This document shows positions 35,818 to 47,400 of a stretch of 64,000 nt of DNA, piece after piece (the first letter of the stretch is position 1; each line of letters starts with the position of its first letter). Source of the stretch: Plazaster borealis (Eukaryota > Echinodermata > Asteroidea > Forcipulatida > Labidiasteridae); NCBI GenBank assembly GCA_021014325.1, contig CM037471.1, positions 20,728,818 to 20,792,817 on the forward strand, in the 5' to 3' direction. Made by a program: the position numbers and the translations under genes. Under the pieces are notes generated by a model, which worked only from the letters and a program-made list of their open reading frames with translations, was not told the DNA's origin and ran no database searches.

Positions 35818-36317
35818 NNNNNNNNNNNNNNNNNNNNNNNNNNNNNNNNNNNNNNNNNNNNNNNNNNNNNNNNNNNNNNNNNNNNNNNNNNNNNNNNNNN
35901 NNNNNNNNNNNNNNNNNNNNNNNNNNNNNNNNNNNNNNNNNNNNNNNNNNNNNNNNNNNNNNNNNNNNNNNNNNNNNNNNNNNNNNNNNNNNNNNNNNNN
36001 NNNNNNNNNNNNNNNNNNNNNNNNNNNNNNNNNNNNNNNNNNNNNNNNNNNNNNNNNNNNNNNNNNNNNNNNNNNNNNNNNNNNNNNNNNNNNNNNNNNN
36101 NNNNNNNNNNNNNNNNNNNNNNNNNNNNNNNNNNNNNNNNNNNNNNNNNNNNNNNNNNNNNNNNNNNNNNNNNNNNNNNNNNNNNNNNNNNNNNNNNNNN
36201 NNNNNNNNNNNNNNNNNNNNNNNNNNNNNNNNNNNNNNNNNNNNNNNNNNNNNNNNNNNNNNNNNNNNNNNNNNNNNNNNNNNNNNNNNNNNNNNNNNNN
36301 NNNNNNNNNNNNNNNNN
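35818..36317. other. Assembly gap of exactly 500 N
   Basis: Five hundred N, a conventional placeholder for a gap of unknown size. Any exon here is invisible, and coordinates downstream are relative. Confidence 0.99.
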
Positions 36318-36664
36318 ACATATTGTTAAGAAGAAGGGAAGTGGATTTTATTTTATTTTTTATATCAGGGGGTAAGACTGGATACAAACATTCTAAATTA
36401 GTAATCAATCAATAAACAACGAATGAATGCGACTTGCATAAAGGAGGCAGTTCCAGCTAAATAGATAAAAACTATAATCAAGCATTAAAAAAAAATTAAA
36501 GATCATAAGATGATTTTGCAAGATAAATACAGTTAGGTGCAAATACAGACCTCAATTGTGTAGATTGCAAACACCGAAAAAATAGAGATTTTTTTTACAA
36601 TCTTTACCCTACAGGATTAAGACTAGAACAGTTCAACATGACATTGTTAAACCAACTGCAGCTG

Positions 36665-36827
36665 TGCCCAATTTCAAGCAGAAAATATTGCTCCAAAATT
36701 TTCTGATAAGCAAAAATGAGCAGGGTAGGCCTACATGGTCATACTCACAGATGGTATGTGTGACAGGATACTTTGGCTGGTAAGCTTGATTTTATTGTGC
36801 TTTTAATCAGCTGTGTGAAATTGGGCC
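36665..36827. mobile_element. MITE, GGCCCAATTT/AAGCAG type
   Basis: Left end TGCCCAATTTCAAGCAGAAA and right end CAGCTGTGTGAAATTGGGCC form imperfect inverted repeats. The interior has GGCTGGTAAGCTTGATTTTA, shared with the 44312 copy. Confidence 0.75.
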
Positions 36828-36970
36828 GTTTAGGTAAATAAAGAATTCCTTGACGATGTCAGCAGCTGTTTTCACAGCATTTATATTAGAACAGAAGAAA
36901 GTAACAAATTCATTACCCAAATATACTATTTGCAAGCTAAATCTTTTTTGAAGAACGTATAAAAACGTAC

Positions 36971-37061
36971 CTTTGGACGGTAGGGTTGCTTGGCCCTGCG
37001 ACCAGCGCAGGCAAGTTGTTAAAATGAACACTCCAATGAGGCACGTGTGTCCTCCATGCAT
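36971..37061 (-). CDS. Candidate signal-peptide first exon
   Basis: On the - strand an ATG at 37061 opens 30 codons, then a strong donor (CAAAG|GTACGT, intron from 36970 downward) in phase 1. The peptide MHGGHTCLIGVFILTTCLRW continues SQGQATLPSK: a short polar start, a hydrophobic core of about 12 residues and a small-residue region, as in a secretory signal. Phase-1 introns after signal peptides are typical of extracellular proteins. No partner exon was found on the - strand below it. Confidence is low, because an 84-codon frame runs on past the donor and no homology is recognised. Confidence 0.25.
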
Positions 37062-38099
37062 TTTGGAAGCACCGTCAGATTTTACATTTCAATGTTTGGT
37101 ACGGCAACTGAAGAAAAAAAAGAAGTAAAACAATTTTAGTCTGCCTTGTTGATTTGAAAACCTGGTTCCACTGGTTAAAGAGAAGTAAGATTATGACGAG
37201 ATTTGTGATAGAAGAAAGTCCACGTTTGATCGTTTTCTACATGTCTTTAAGTCTCGTGTATACCACATTTTGTGAAAGGGTTCAACAAAAATCACATTGG
37301 TATATGCTTCAGAAGCAATGGTCATCTAAAAAAAAATCCTTGTTAGATCTTAGATGAGCATCGGTCAACTAGTATTCTTTGGAATGATTGAAGCAGTCCC
37401 TTAGAACAATTCCTGTCAGGAAACCACTCAGAATGTGTCAGAAATTATTCAAATCCGAAATAGTGTCAAGAAAATAAAGTTGTTTGTTTCAAAATACATG
37501 TACGTGCACGAGCGAGCGTGCAGTTGAGTCTTCATTCAGTGTATCTATTCTTTATTATGTTGCACCGAAGTAGATCCTTGTCATTATTTTCACTGGACGA
37601 TTGTAAGTCACTCGGCATTCATTATTCAAATCATTTCGTGGTCTACATCATAAACTGTACATTTTGGTACCTCTGCATTTTCATCCCATCCTTTCTTAGT
37701 GTTGCACGCTAGACCCTTGTACATTTTGGAGCTAGGTTTCCTCTAAATGACGAACGTCTACTTGGATATTATAAAATGTTTTGCATTCGTGCAATGGATA
37801 GAATATTTTCATTCATCTGTCGGCTTTTGAATACTTCTTACCATTGCATTCATAAACATTCTTTGTTTGTATAATATACAACGTTAAAGAGTGAATCCCA
37901 GCTACTTTTATGAGGCAAATAAGACAGCAGCTGATCTTCTTTTCAAAATAATATAGCTGGAGACAAAATTCAGTACGTTAGTGCCTGAACGCGTGACCCT
38001 CAAAAGCCCGCCAGCCCCTGGGGAAAAAGATTATGTTGAGTAATCACACTGCACAGGAAAAGATGATTTATCATATTCTTTCTGGGAAGAACCTCAGTC

Positions 38100-38310
38100 T
38101 AATCAACCAAATGTGTTATGTGATCTTGTAAGCCATCCTGGCCACTCATTCTCCGAAATCAGCTCGGGTTGCGAGCGACGGCGGGAGTGCATGCGGTTGA
38201 CGAAAGAAACTTTCCCCACGACGGGCTCTTCCACGGCTCCGCTACTTGCCTGAATGAAATCATAAATTACCGGACGAGACGCGACACGAACTTGTGTTGT
38301 GTACACTTTT
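38100..38310. other. CpG-rich patch: possible exon or regulatory island
   Basis: Strongly CpG-enriched against its surroundings (GCGAGCGACGGCGGG, GGACGAGACGCGACACG). Frames are open on both strands. The - strand gives 67 codons (38103-38306) including EEPVVGKVSFVNRMHSRRRS with an acceptor-like CATTCAG. The + strand gives GLRATAGVHAVDERNFPHDG in an equally open frame. GC-rich sequence lacks stops in all frames, so I cannot choose between exon and regulatory DNA. Confidence 0.35.
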
Positions 38311-41063
38311 TTTTTGCAGGCCGCTCAACATAATTGTTTGCATTTTCCCCCATCAAATTGGATGTTTTAATGTGTACGTTATCAGCAACTGGAAGCTATG
38401 AACTATCCCCCCCCCCTCTTGTTAACCGGTGCGATGACAACTTTCTTCCCACTAGTGAAACTACTTTGCTTAAAATATTAATTATTTTCTCTCATTTTTT
38501 CCCTTATATGTGGATGTCTCATTAGACAAAAATTCCCGGCACGTGTCCTTTCTCATAAGTCTATATTGTGAAATATATCTACAAAAGAAATTATTTTATC
38601 CCCAGTCAATAAAAAATGAATGATAACTGAACGAGGCAGCTTCTTCCCCTGGCTAATTAGAATTTTGAATTAGCGGTGAATTGACACTTGAAGGCTTTTC
38701 TTCTATTTGGTACTAAAAAATAGATAATAATTATTATGTTATTTTTATTTTTTTAACACTTTCAGTGGTATCTCCGGCAGAGATTTACATCATCTCACCC
38801 GTGGTGATTTCATAATGCTTTTCTCTATTATTGATTTGAATGTATCGCCCTGTTCTGTCAAACGAATGCCTTGGTCGAGGCTACATGCATTTCAATTACA
38901 TTAAACGCCATTTTGTTTTTGACGAATGCATTTGCCGTCTCCTCGCCGAATTCTCCACAATTTGAATTGACAATCCACTCCAAGATTGTGCAACTTTCGC
39001 ATGCATTTCCACATTACAAGTGATCGGTGTCAACGTAGCCTTTCGGACCGGATGCACCAAGTGGCAACCGGAACCCGGCCGTTCGATATGGATTTCACCC
39101 CCGTGTGACCGCGACCGTCATGCCAGCTAGATCCCCCAATTCCATCAAACCTACGGTGTCTCTCCTCTTTTTCACTTAACGAGTCTCGGTGTCTACCCTA
39201 CGGCTGTTTCACACATGACTTCTCTGAAATGGAAAGTTCAATGCCGTGAGCGGTCGATACTGAAATGAATAGACAAATCTGCTGCTTTAAATTATAGCAG
39301 CTTTCTGTCAGTTTCCTCGAATCCTCATATTTTTGAATGTTTATGTGTGTGAACACTTCTAACCAACTACCGATACCTAATTTCAATGGGCTACTGCGGA
39401 GAACTCAAAGGAGACACTCTTCATGATTTTGTAAATCTACTTAAATAAATTGATTAGTAAATCATCTACCAACAGCATTAATTTTTTTTAAATGTTTCAT
39501 TTTTTTCATCAGGTTTTTAATGTGGTTTCAGTTCACGTTAACACACTGCACTTTGCTGAGTATAATTATGACTTGCTCTGCTGAAGCCTATTCTGCTGCC
39601 GCAGATTTTCAAATTATAACTTTAACACCCGAATCAACATTCTCAAATCAGCAAAACAAACAATGTAAAAAGCATCCGTTCCATTTACTAACTATAACCT
39701 TATATGATACAACAAAACCAAACAGGTAAAATAGCCGCCGAATATCGAGCCTGCTGTCGTCTCTTGCTAGTTTTCTAACGGGTATTGACTTAGTAATTAA
39801 GGACATGGAATCGATCGTACAGCATTGCCTTTAGGTACTCCACTCTGGCGCTATTTGCTAGAAAGCGGTGCGACTTTACAGTTAGGGCCTACCTCTAATA
39901 CCATACTTCTCTTATTCACGCTATAAATTTACCTCTCACCAGAGATGAACAGAATTAGAGTCATAAATTTGCCGTCACATCGAGGTACATAATTACTAAA
40001 ATAAATTAATACAATCCGAGTCGACGGTGTAGACAGGGGCCTTTGTAAACGCTGGGTGGATAGAAGCAGTGGTTTCCCGTGTGCAGCTTTTGACCAATGT
40101 TAATTATGGCGCGTTTTTTATTTGCACTGCCTTACGGCAGAACATTCCGTAATTGCATTTGGACTATTGTTGTGTTTAGTTGTAACTTAATTTGTCTGGC
40201 GGTGTATGCATCTTTAACTAATGTACCATTATCTGAAAAACAAATGTTATGTTTTAAATTCACATAAATTATAATTGGATTGATTCGTTGAATGGCATAT
40301 CACTGGACTGGTATCTTCATATTGCCATCCATCTTTCGATAAAGTGATTAATTTTTGTTATAGGTAGGGCCTACCGTAACGTTCCTTTGTGCTGTTTATA
40401 TAATTGACAAGCGCAATGCAGCTTAATACGAGACAAACCATTCTCAACAACAATATTAATAAGCAAACTAAAAGATGGCGAATGACCATAAACGAATCTC
40501 ATTAGGAGATATCACTAAGCCAAAATAATTTAACACAGGACGGATAAAACAATAATGACCTGCATAATGCGAGTGCAAAAGAGATACCAGATTTCATTTT
40601 GAACGTGACCCTAAATGTAACCTGGTTGTTAACACTACCACTGATATTATGTTACGACACCAAAACCCTTAATGTAGTCAAAATTAAACCCACAGGAAAC
40701 CCAGGTCTAACAGTAGCTCTGCCCTAGCTTGCCACAAATGCAAAAACAGGGTAGGAATTTACAGGCAGTGTTGGGATTACATTTTGGGTCAGGTATCCGG
40801 CTAAACATATTGAATACGGCTGCATCGTGAGAAGGACTTTTAAATTCAAGATAAAATAAATAAACAAACAATAGCAGAAACAACAAAGGTAATACATATG
40901 AGATTGCTTGTAAATTATTCGACAGGCTAAATCGTATCGGAGTTATATTCCGTCTTGAAAATGTATTTAAAATTAAAAAAACATTTTCAGCTGGCATTTC
41001 CCAAAAATTCTCCACTCCTTCTTATCTGTGGTGTTTACGGGTAACAACCTTGTGGTGGGAGAA

Positions 41064-41105
41064 GTTTTGGTTCTGAGAAGAACCGTTTTGGTTCTGAGAA
41101 GAACC
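41064..41105. repeat. Tandem pair of 21-bp palindromic units
   Basis: Two exact copies of a 21-bp unit (GTTTTGGTTCTGAGAAGAACC is the full 21; its first 20 are GTTTTGGTTCTGAGAAGAAC). Each contains a 6-bp-arm inverted repeat, GGTTCT and AGAACC around GAGA. Confidence 0.9.
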
Positions 41106-42794
41106 TGACTTGAGATATTATAGCAGAGTCTCGACTGCCCTCTGCTCAGCTTCATTTTATTCAATGGTTGTTTTTTCCGGAAAGCTGGTTCTTACATCAT
41201 ACCATGCAAATATTCAAATCTTACTTAATGTGGTCCTTTGTTAAATCGATACCGTGCACATTATAAGCATATAGGAAACACATTTTTCAACCTCAAATCA
41301 TAAATTTTATATATCCAGCCTTTAAATAAAAAAAAACCACTGGCGAATATAGCATGCACTGCCTACTTGTGTCTATAGTTACATACAGAGGGTAGGCACG
41401 GCTGAACTGGATGCTATATACTGTGCATAACGCACAAGTCAGCATCGATTACATCGCCTGAAAATATTTTTATAAATACCAAGCCGATTAGTTTAGCGCC
41501 TCTGGGCGTTCGTCCGTATAAATAGTGCACAGTGCCATGAACTGACTTTGTGAACGATACCATGATTTTGACACTTGGGTTTTCCTTTCAATGCTGAGTG
41601 AACGTGGCGGGGCGGTAGAAATTTTGTACTGGATTTTTTTTCTTTCTCTCTCACTCTGAATTTAATCTCGGTTTAAAGTTGTTTTGTTGATTTTTGTCGT
41701 TGGTTTGTATGGGTACATAATATTAAGTAAATTCTTTGTATCCTGTATCAAAAAGACTACAATTTCTGACGCTGAAAACGTGGAGCGGAGAAGTGCAATT
41801 TGTTTTACAATGTTACATTTGGCCACTGCTTTTAAAACGCGGCTATTCTTGCTGTATGTTAGAAAATAATAATTTGGTGAAATTCGATTGAAGGGGGACC
41901 GAAACGTGCTTTTGAACGTGACGAAAGATTCATAAATGAACTGTAATTTAATAATACACACTAAATTCGTTTTTTCAAATTTACTGCAATCTTTTTACTC
42001 AGATGGAAAGGTCTTTTGTTTTATGTTTTTTTTAGAATGACGTCATATTAATTTAAATTGTAGTTGTAAGCTCAGACAATTAGCAGCGTAATCTCCCTTT
42101 AACACATTTGTTGGTTAATTAGCGTTCTTGACACTTTAGAGAGTTTTGGCGCTTTGCCCATGAACACATCAGCGTCATAAACCAGGGCTTACATTAACAG
42201 CCAGCTCGCTCATCGGTAAATGCAAACTGCAGCACGGGCTGCACACGTTTCTGTTCCATACTCGCGATGTAATTAGCTCATAATATCCCAGCATCGATAA
42301 GTTGGCCTTCCGTTGCTCGGCGAGGGCAACTCAACCCGAAGCCGGTACCGACCCGGAGAGGTATACGAAGTGAAGGACGATCGGACTGTAGTACTATTAA
42401 CGAGATAGCTTGCTGTGATGGTTGAAGGGAACCACTTTATAGGTTAGGCATTCAAAATTAGACCAATTCCCTCATATATGTGGCCTCATTTCTATTTATT
42501 TTATTTTTTTTGCGTAGCTCATTAGCGGCACCCCATGACCGAAGCAAATATAATTTAGCCAGCGGTTGCAATCACGCTGTATTATGTCTGATTTGTGTAC
42601 GTAGACCTGTGGGTAAATTCTAAAATTGCAAATTTGATTCCCTTTGCCAAGATTTCCTTGGGAGCAGTTGGAGTTTACCCAATTCAACGTGGCCTCTTGC
42701 ACGTTCTACTTATGACTCGTAGCGTCATGTAATGTATTAAAGGGCACGCGGTCTCCATTGGTTCACGGCTATGACGTGTACTTTTGGTATCTAA

Positions 42795-42939
42795 TAAGGC
42801 CATGTCCGAATTAACAGCTACAGCTACGGCTACGGCTAGATTCCCACGTCATCATGCGTTGAAGAATAGGACGTCCTTAGCAACACCCTTAGCAACAGTC
42901 GTAGCCGTAGCTGTAGTCGCCAATTCGGATACGGCCTTA
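42795..42939. mobile_element. Short MITE with ~40-bp inverted ends (TAAGGCC...GGCCTTA)
   Basis: A 145-bp element. The left arm TAAGGCCATGTCCGAATTAA... and the right arm ...TTCGGATACGGCCTTA pair over about 40 bp, including CAGCTACGGCTACGGCTA against TAGCCGTAGCTG. The termini TAA/TTA could be the target duplication, which would suit a PIF/Harbinger-like or mariner-like origin. No coding capacity. Confidence 0.88.
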
Positions 42940-44311
42940 GGCACGGGTTCATTATAAAACAGCGACGGCCATTTTGTTTATTTTATTTCGCAAAGTCGCC
43001 AATGTCAATGAGCCGGTTTTCTAGGTTTGAATCAATAATCAGTGGGGATCCTGACCGCAACCACCAAAATGAAAGGAATGGCAAATTCAGTGGTTAATAA
43101 ACTGACAGTTCCCCTTTTATTCCTCTGTCAAAAATCATGTCAGCCTTTGGCTTTCTCACAGGCAGAAAATAAATCCAACAACCTGGGCCTTTGTGCGGCT
43201 TGTTACAATCACAATATCCTGACATTCAGAAACTGAGGTCATTATTCTGCACCTGGAGACGTCTAGCCCTTAATGGCAACTCGTCACAACCTTATAGTAA
43301 AAGTTAGTACAGCTTTGAAATTCAAATAATAACGAACCTTTTCGTCTCTAGTTCAATAACGTTCACCCAACTTTTTTTCTGCTGAGCGAAATACAAGGAA
43401 GCAGGATACCAGTTACAAATGGTATTTGTGTTTGAGGTATTTTTTTGCTGGTAACCTCAAACCATGTATCATTGATTAATAAGACGACATTATTTCAGAC
43501 GGAAGTATTAATGAAATTTTGCACCGTAAAAACTTTAGAACAAGAAAAGTTGGCTGACAAACAAATTAGTTGAGATTCATACTTCCAGTAAAACAGGTGT
43601 CCTTTACACTCGGCATTTAGGGTCTTAATGCTCCAAATATTTTCGTCACGTTCCCTTTATGCCACAGCAATAACGAATTACTGACATTCATTATACCAAC
43701 AAGGGGCCAGACTATAATCCTTCAGACTCATTTTGGTTGAAAATTATTTGGCTAAGAGAAAGGCAACGTGAATTCACCTTGATAAAAGTCTATTGTATAA
43801 AAGTTGGTTGGCATATCGACGATGATTCAGAGAGCAAATTACCGAAAACCGAGGTTGTAATATTGACGCTGGTCAGTCGTTGCAACATACGGCAGGCAGT
43901 GTAATTACCCCGATTGGTACAACCTAAAGATGGAACACATTCCAAGAAATTCATTATCATAATGAACTTGCACATTTATTGGCCCCTAGATATGCCATAA
44001 ATCAATAATAATTCTTGCATGTGGCTGTGCGAGGATTATTTCTAGTGGGGGGTGAGGTCAACGTTTCCCGGGTCTCCATTTGGGGGGATTTTCAGGGCAT
44101 TAAAAAAGCGCCGTGAAACCTAACTCTGCTTTGAATACATAAAGGCCTAATATATTGCTCCTATTCGCCAGACTTGTAAAGCGATGGTTCCAATTTAGCT
44201 TTGAGGACATTGTGGATGTTATTTAATTTTGTATTTATTAATTTCCCACCAACAAATTGACCGTACTTTAATATGAGTTATACATTTGGATCTTGAAAGA
44301 GAACATGGCTA
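42940..44311. other. Non-coding stretch, one MITE fragment
   Basis: A fragment at about 43376-43466 (TCTGCTGAGCGAAATACAAG and GCTGGTAACC) is related to the GGCCCAATTT/AAGCAG MITEs. Nothing else recognised. Confidence 0.5.
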
Positions 44312-44451
44312 CATTTCACAGAGCTGCTTAGGCCTATTAAGCAGATGGCACATGTGACATGGTATTTTGGCTGGTACTCTTATTCTGGTAAGCAGAAATT
44401 TGTTGTGCTTAGCTATTTGTTGTGCCTAAGCAGGTCTATGAAATTGGGCCC
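44312..44451. mobile_element. MITE, GGCCCAATTT/AAGCAG type
   Basis: ATTTCACAGAGCTGCTTAGG on the left and CTAAGCAGGTCTATGAAATT then GGGCC on the right are imperfect inverted repeats. The interior has TTTGGCTGGTACTCTTATTC, as in relatives at 29628 and 36665. Confidence 0.75.
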
Positions 44452-47400
44452 ATGGGATCGCTCATCAGCCGTCTATAGGCCTAGGCCTATGTAAGATTTC
44501 ATAACTCCACAATAACGATATCTCCCGTTCTGGTTTCAGAAAAAGGTACCAGACTATTTTCCTCCAAGCCTCGGTTTGGTTATCTTAATTAATCAGAATG
44601 AAAAACAGAATGGTGGTCTTCCAGTTCGAATATATTAAGACATCATGTTCTAGTATCGCTTCAACACGGTCATTACTGATCGGTGACATTTTGGAGAGAG
44701 TTCAAAACATATACACCCATGGGCCTTGGATCGTGCCGGAAACACGGTTGTCATTTTATGGTTTGGTGCATAAATCTGTCAGTTCTTGACATCAAATCTC
44801 GCGCTCGTGAAGGGTTTGTTTGATGACCCCGAGGGAGCAGAGACATCTGGTTCGGATAACGAGAGTTCTTGTCACTGATAAAGCGAAGATATTCATAATG
44901 TCAACGCCGTGGCCATGTCATAAAAGACAACTCGAAGCAGTTTCTAATTATTTGCAAAACCGATTTGGTATTGGTTTATGCATAATATGCGTATTGTCTG
45001 TAAATCACCACGAGCAGATTGATAAGACCAACCTGTACAAATCTGCCATCTGCATCAAACGCATTTCAGCCATTGTTTAATGGTGGGAGCAGAAATATTT
45101 TACGTCAACTAACATCGGTTTTGTTATAATATAAGTTCATTTAAAAATGTTAGCAAACAGACTCATTTATTGATGAGTAAACAGATGCGGTGCAACTTCG
45201 TTTAATAGAGTCATAAACTCTCAGAACCCTCCGGTTCCATAAAAAATATGTTGTGAAGTGTAGGCCCCCATATATCCATCGCTCTTCCTTAACAGTGCCC
45301 CGTTGGCCAAATGCTAGTTAAAACACTTGAGGACCAGTCAAAATTCACTCCAAGAGGTCCGGCTGGCTAGTTCAGTGTTGGAAAACGTCCTTATTTAATG
45401 TGAAAAAGCTGGCGGACTAGTGAAATAGGAAGCTAGCTGGTCCTGCTGGCCAGTCACTGAAATGTTAAGAGCAAACCCTGATTGTCACTTTGCTTCAAAG
45501 TATGAAGGGAATTCCTCGTCAAGGCATAAAAGCCTCAAGCCTATTTTAAACTATTCCAGTCAATTGCTGGAACCATGGAACAGTATTGCATCTATAAATA
45601 CATACACCAAAGGATTGTATGATTAAATTAGCAGATTTAATGTTCGGTGCAAGGACTACATTTTCCGCAGACTGTTATTTTTCATTTCGAAAGAAGTTGT
45701 GTTTTCCGTCCATGGATAGGCTTGTATCTTTGATTAGAGAAACAATCCTATATGAGGAATCGCGGCAACATTTGTTATTTTCGTGACAGGAGGTTTTCCA
45801 ATCTTAAAAATGATTTATTTAACTTTATTATATTCACAACAGTCATTGAATTTGTTTTGTTTTGTTTATAATATTATGTACCACCCAGCTATTAATCAGG
45901 TCGCCTAAGGGTTTCATAAAGACCCCAGGTGTCTCCAGGATGAAAAGAATCAGTTGCCTGGAACCTGACGCTCCTCACACCGTGACCTTGCACCTGCAAG
46001 AACAACCAGTAATTCGCCAATTTGGCTTTGTCCACAAGGGGAATTCAAAACAGATAATTTCAAGTCACCTTCCCCCATGTCTGAGGGCAATTGGTAACAC
46101 TGGATGGCATTTTTAACTCACTGAAATTGTCCTGTAATTTGATTTGTCAACCCCCTTTGACGAATAACAGAAAATTCCCCTTATAAAATGCCCTTTGTAT
46201 TTTCTTGATGCACGATTGCGAGTCCATTGACTTCTGTTGTAAGCCATTATTAGCTTTAACTGATTTTAAAAACAACTTGATTTTCATTTTTTTAATATTG
46301 ACTTGACAAAGTTGTAACAAACCACAATTGAGTGGTTTAAATTAAATTCTGTGGTTTTACTCAAGGAGTTGTTTTTTGTTTTGCATCGCGATATTTTCCT
46401 AGAAGCTAGCCTGTAAACAAAACTAAGTTGACCGAGCGGAATGTCTGTTCACCATGATGCAGCCAAAACAAGCCTGAGTGAAATAAACGGTTTGTCTAAT
46501 CCTTTTGTACAGTAATTGTTTCCTATAATTATTTGTACCCGACGATATGTTGCAGTTTGCTACAACACGGTGAAGGTCATTTGGAGCATGGTCGTTCTAA
46601 ACGGTGTATTTTGCGTTTGCCTACCATCCACCCTTGACCCTAAACTTTACGCCACAGCGGCACCTAAACCTAAGACTGGTAATCCCCCCCCTCGACGAGA
46701 GTCACAGTTTGCAGAATATTCCCGAAGTTCGTTTACTTTCAAAGCGTAGACGTGAAGCCGCGAGAATTGAGCATCGAGCAATAATGAAAAGGAAAACTCG
46801 ATATTATTGTATCGATTGGTTGGCATTTCTCAGGTGACATTAGTATTATTGTCGGAGGATGTTTGTCTATGAATACATTTCTCCGCTATTCTGGGGTTCT
46901 CTTTATGCTAATTATTAGCTTTTTTTCCTAATTGATCCATGGGAATTTTGTTCGCTGTCTGTATTGACCAGTAGTGTGCGCACGCGCCGTCTTCAAAGTC
47001 ACGTCCGGAATAAATAAATAAAACCTGATAGACATCACAGGCAAAACAAAAAGGTCAATGATGGTCGCCAGTCAAGGTTTGATTAATTAAATACAATAAT
47101 GAGACTCTCAGCACTGTGGCCATGGCTCATGAATGGTCAACTGGATATGATGGCCACCTCCTGCAAAAAAAGTGACCAGTCATTGCGACGGTCAAGTGAT
47201 GTGCACAGAAGAGTCACCACATATCTCGTTACGTATAGTAAACGGTTAAAGACCTACGCTTTCAACCCAAGTCTCTTCGATTGCAACACAACACGGGTTT
47301 AATAATAAGGGGGAAAGGTGGGAAGAATGACGTTTCTATTTTGTGTTGACCTTTCCTTCACTGCTGCAAAGATCAAAACGGAATTTATTTTCAGGGATAA

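Larger units (their letters stand above)
37062..42794. other. Repeat-poor non-coding stretch
   Basis: No MITE or SINE of the families above. It contains homeodomain-type TAATTA/ATTAG words (for example 38650-38680), a CpG-rich patch at 38100-38310 (separate entry), a C10 run (38407-38416) and another CpG-rich block at 39020-39130. No confident exon. Possibly regulatory. Confidence 0.5.
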
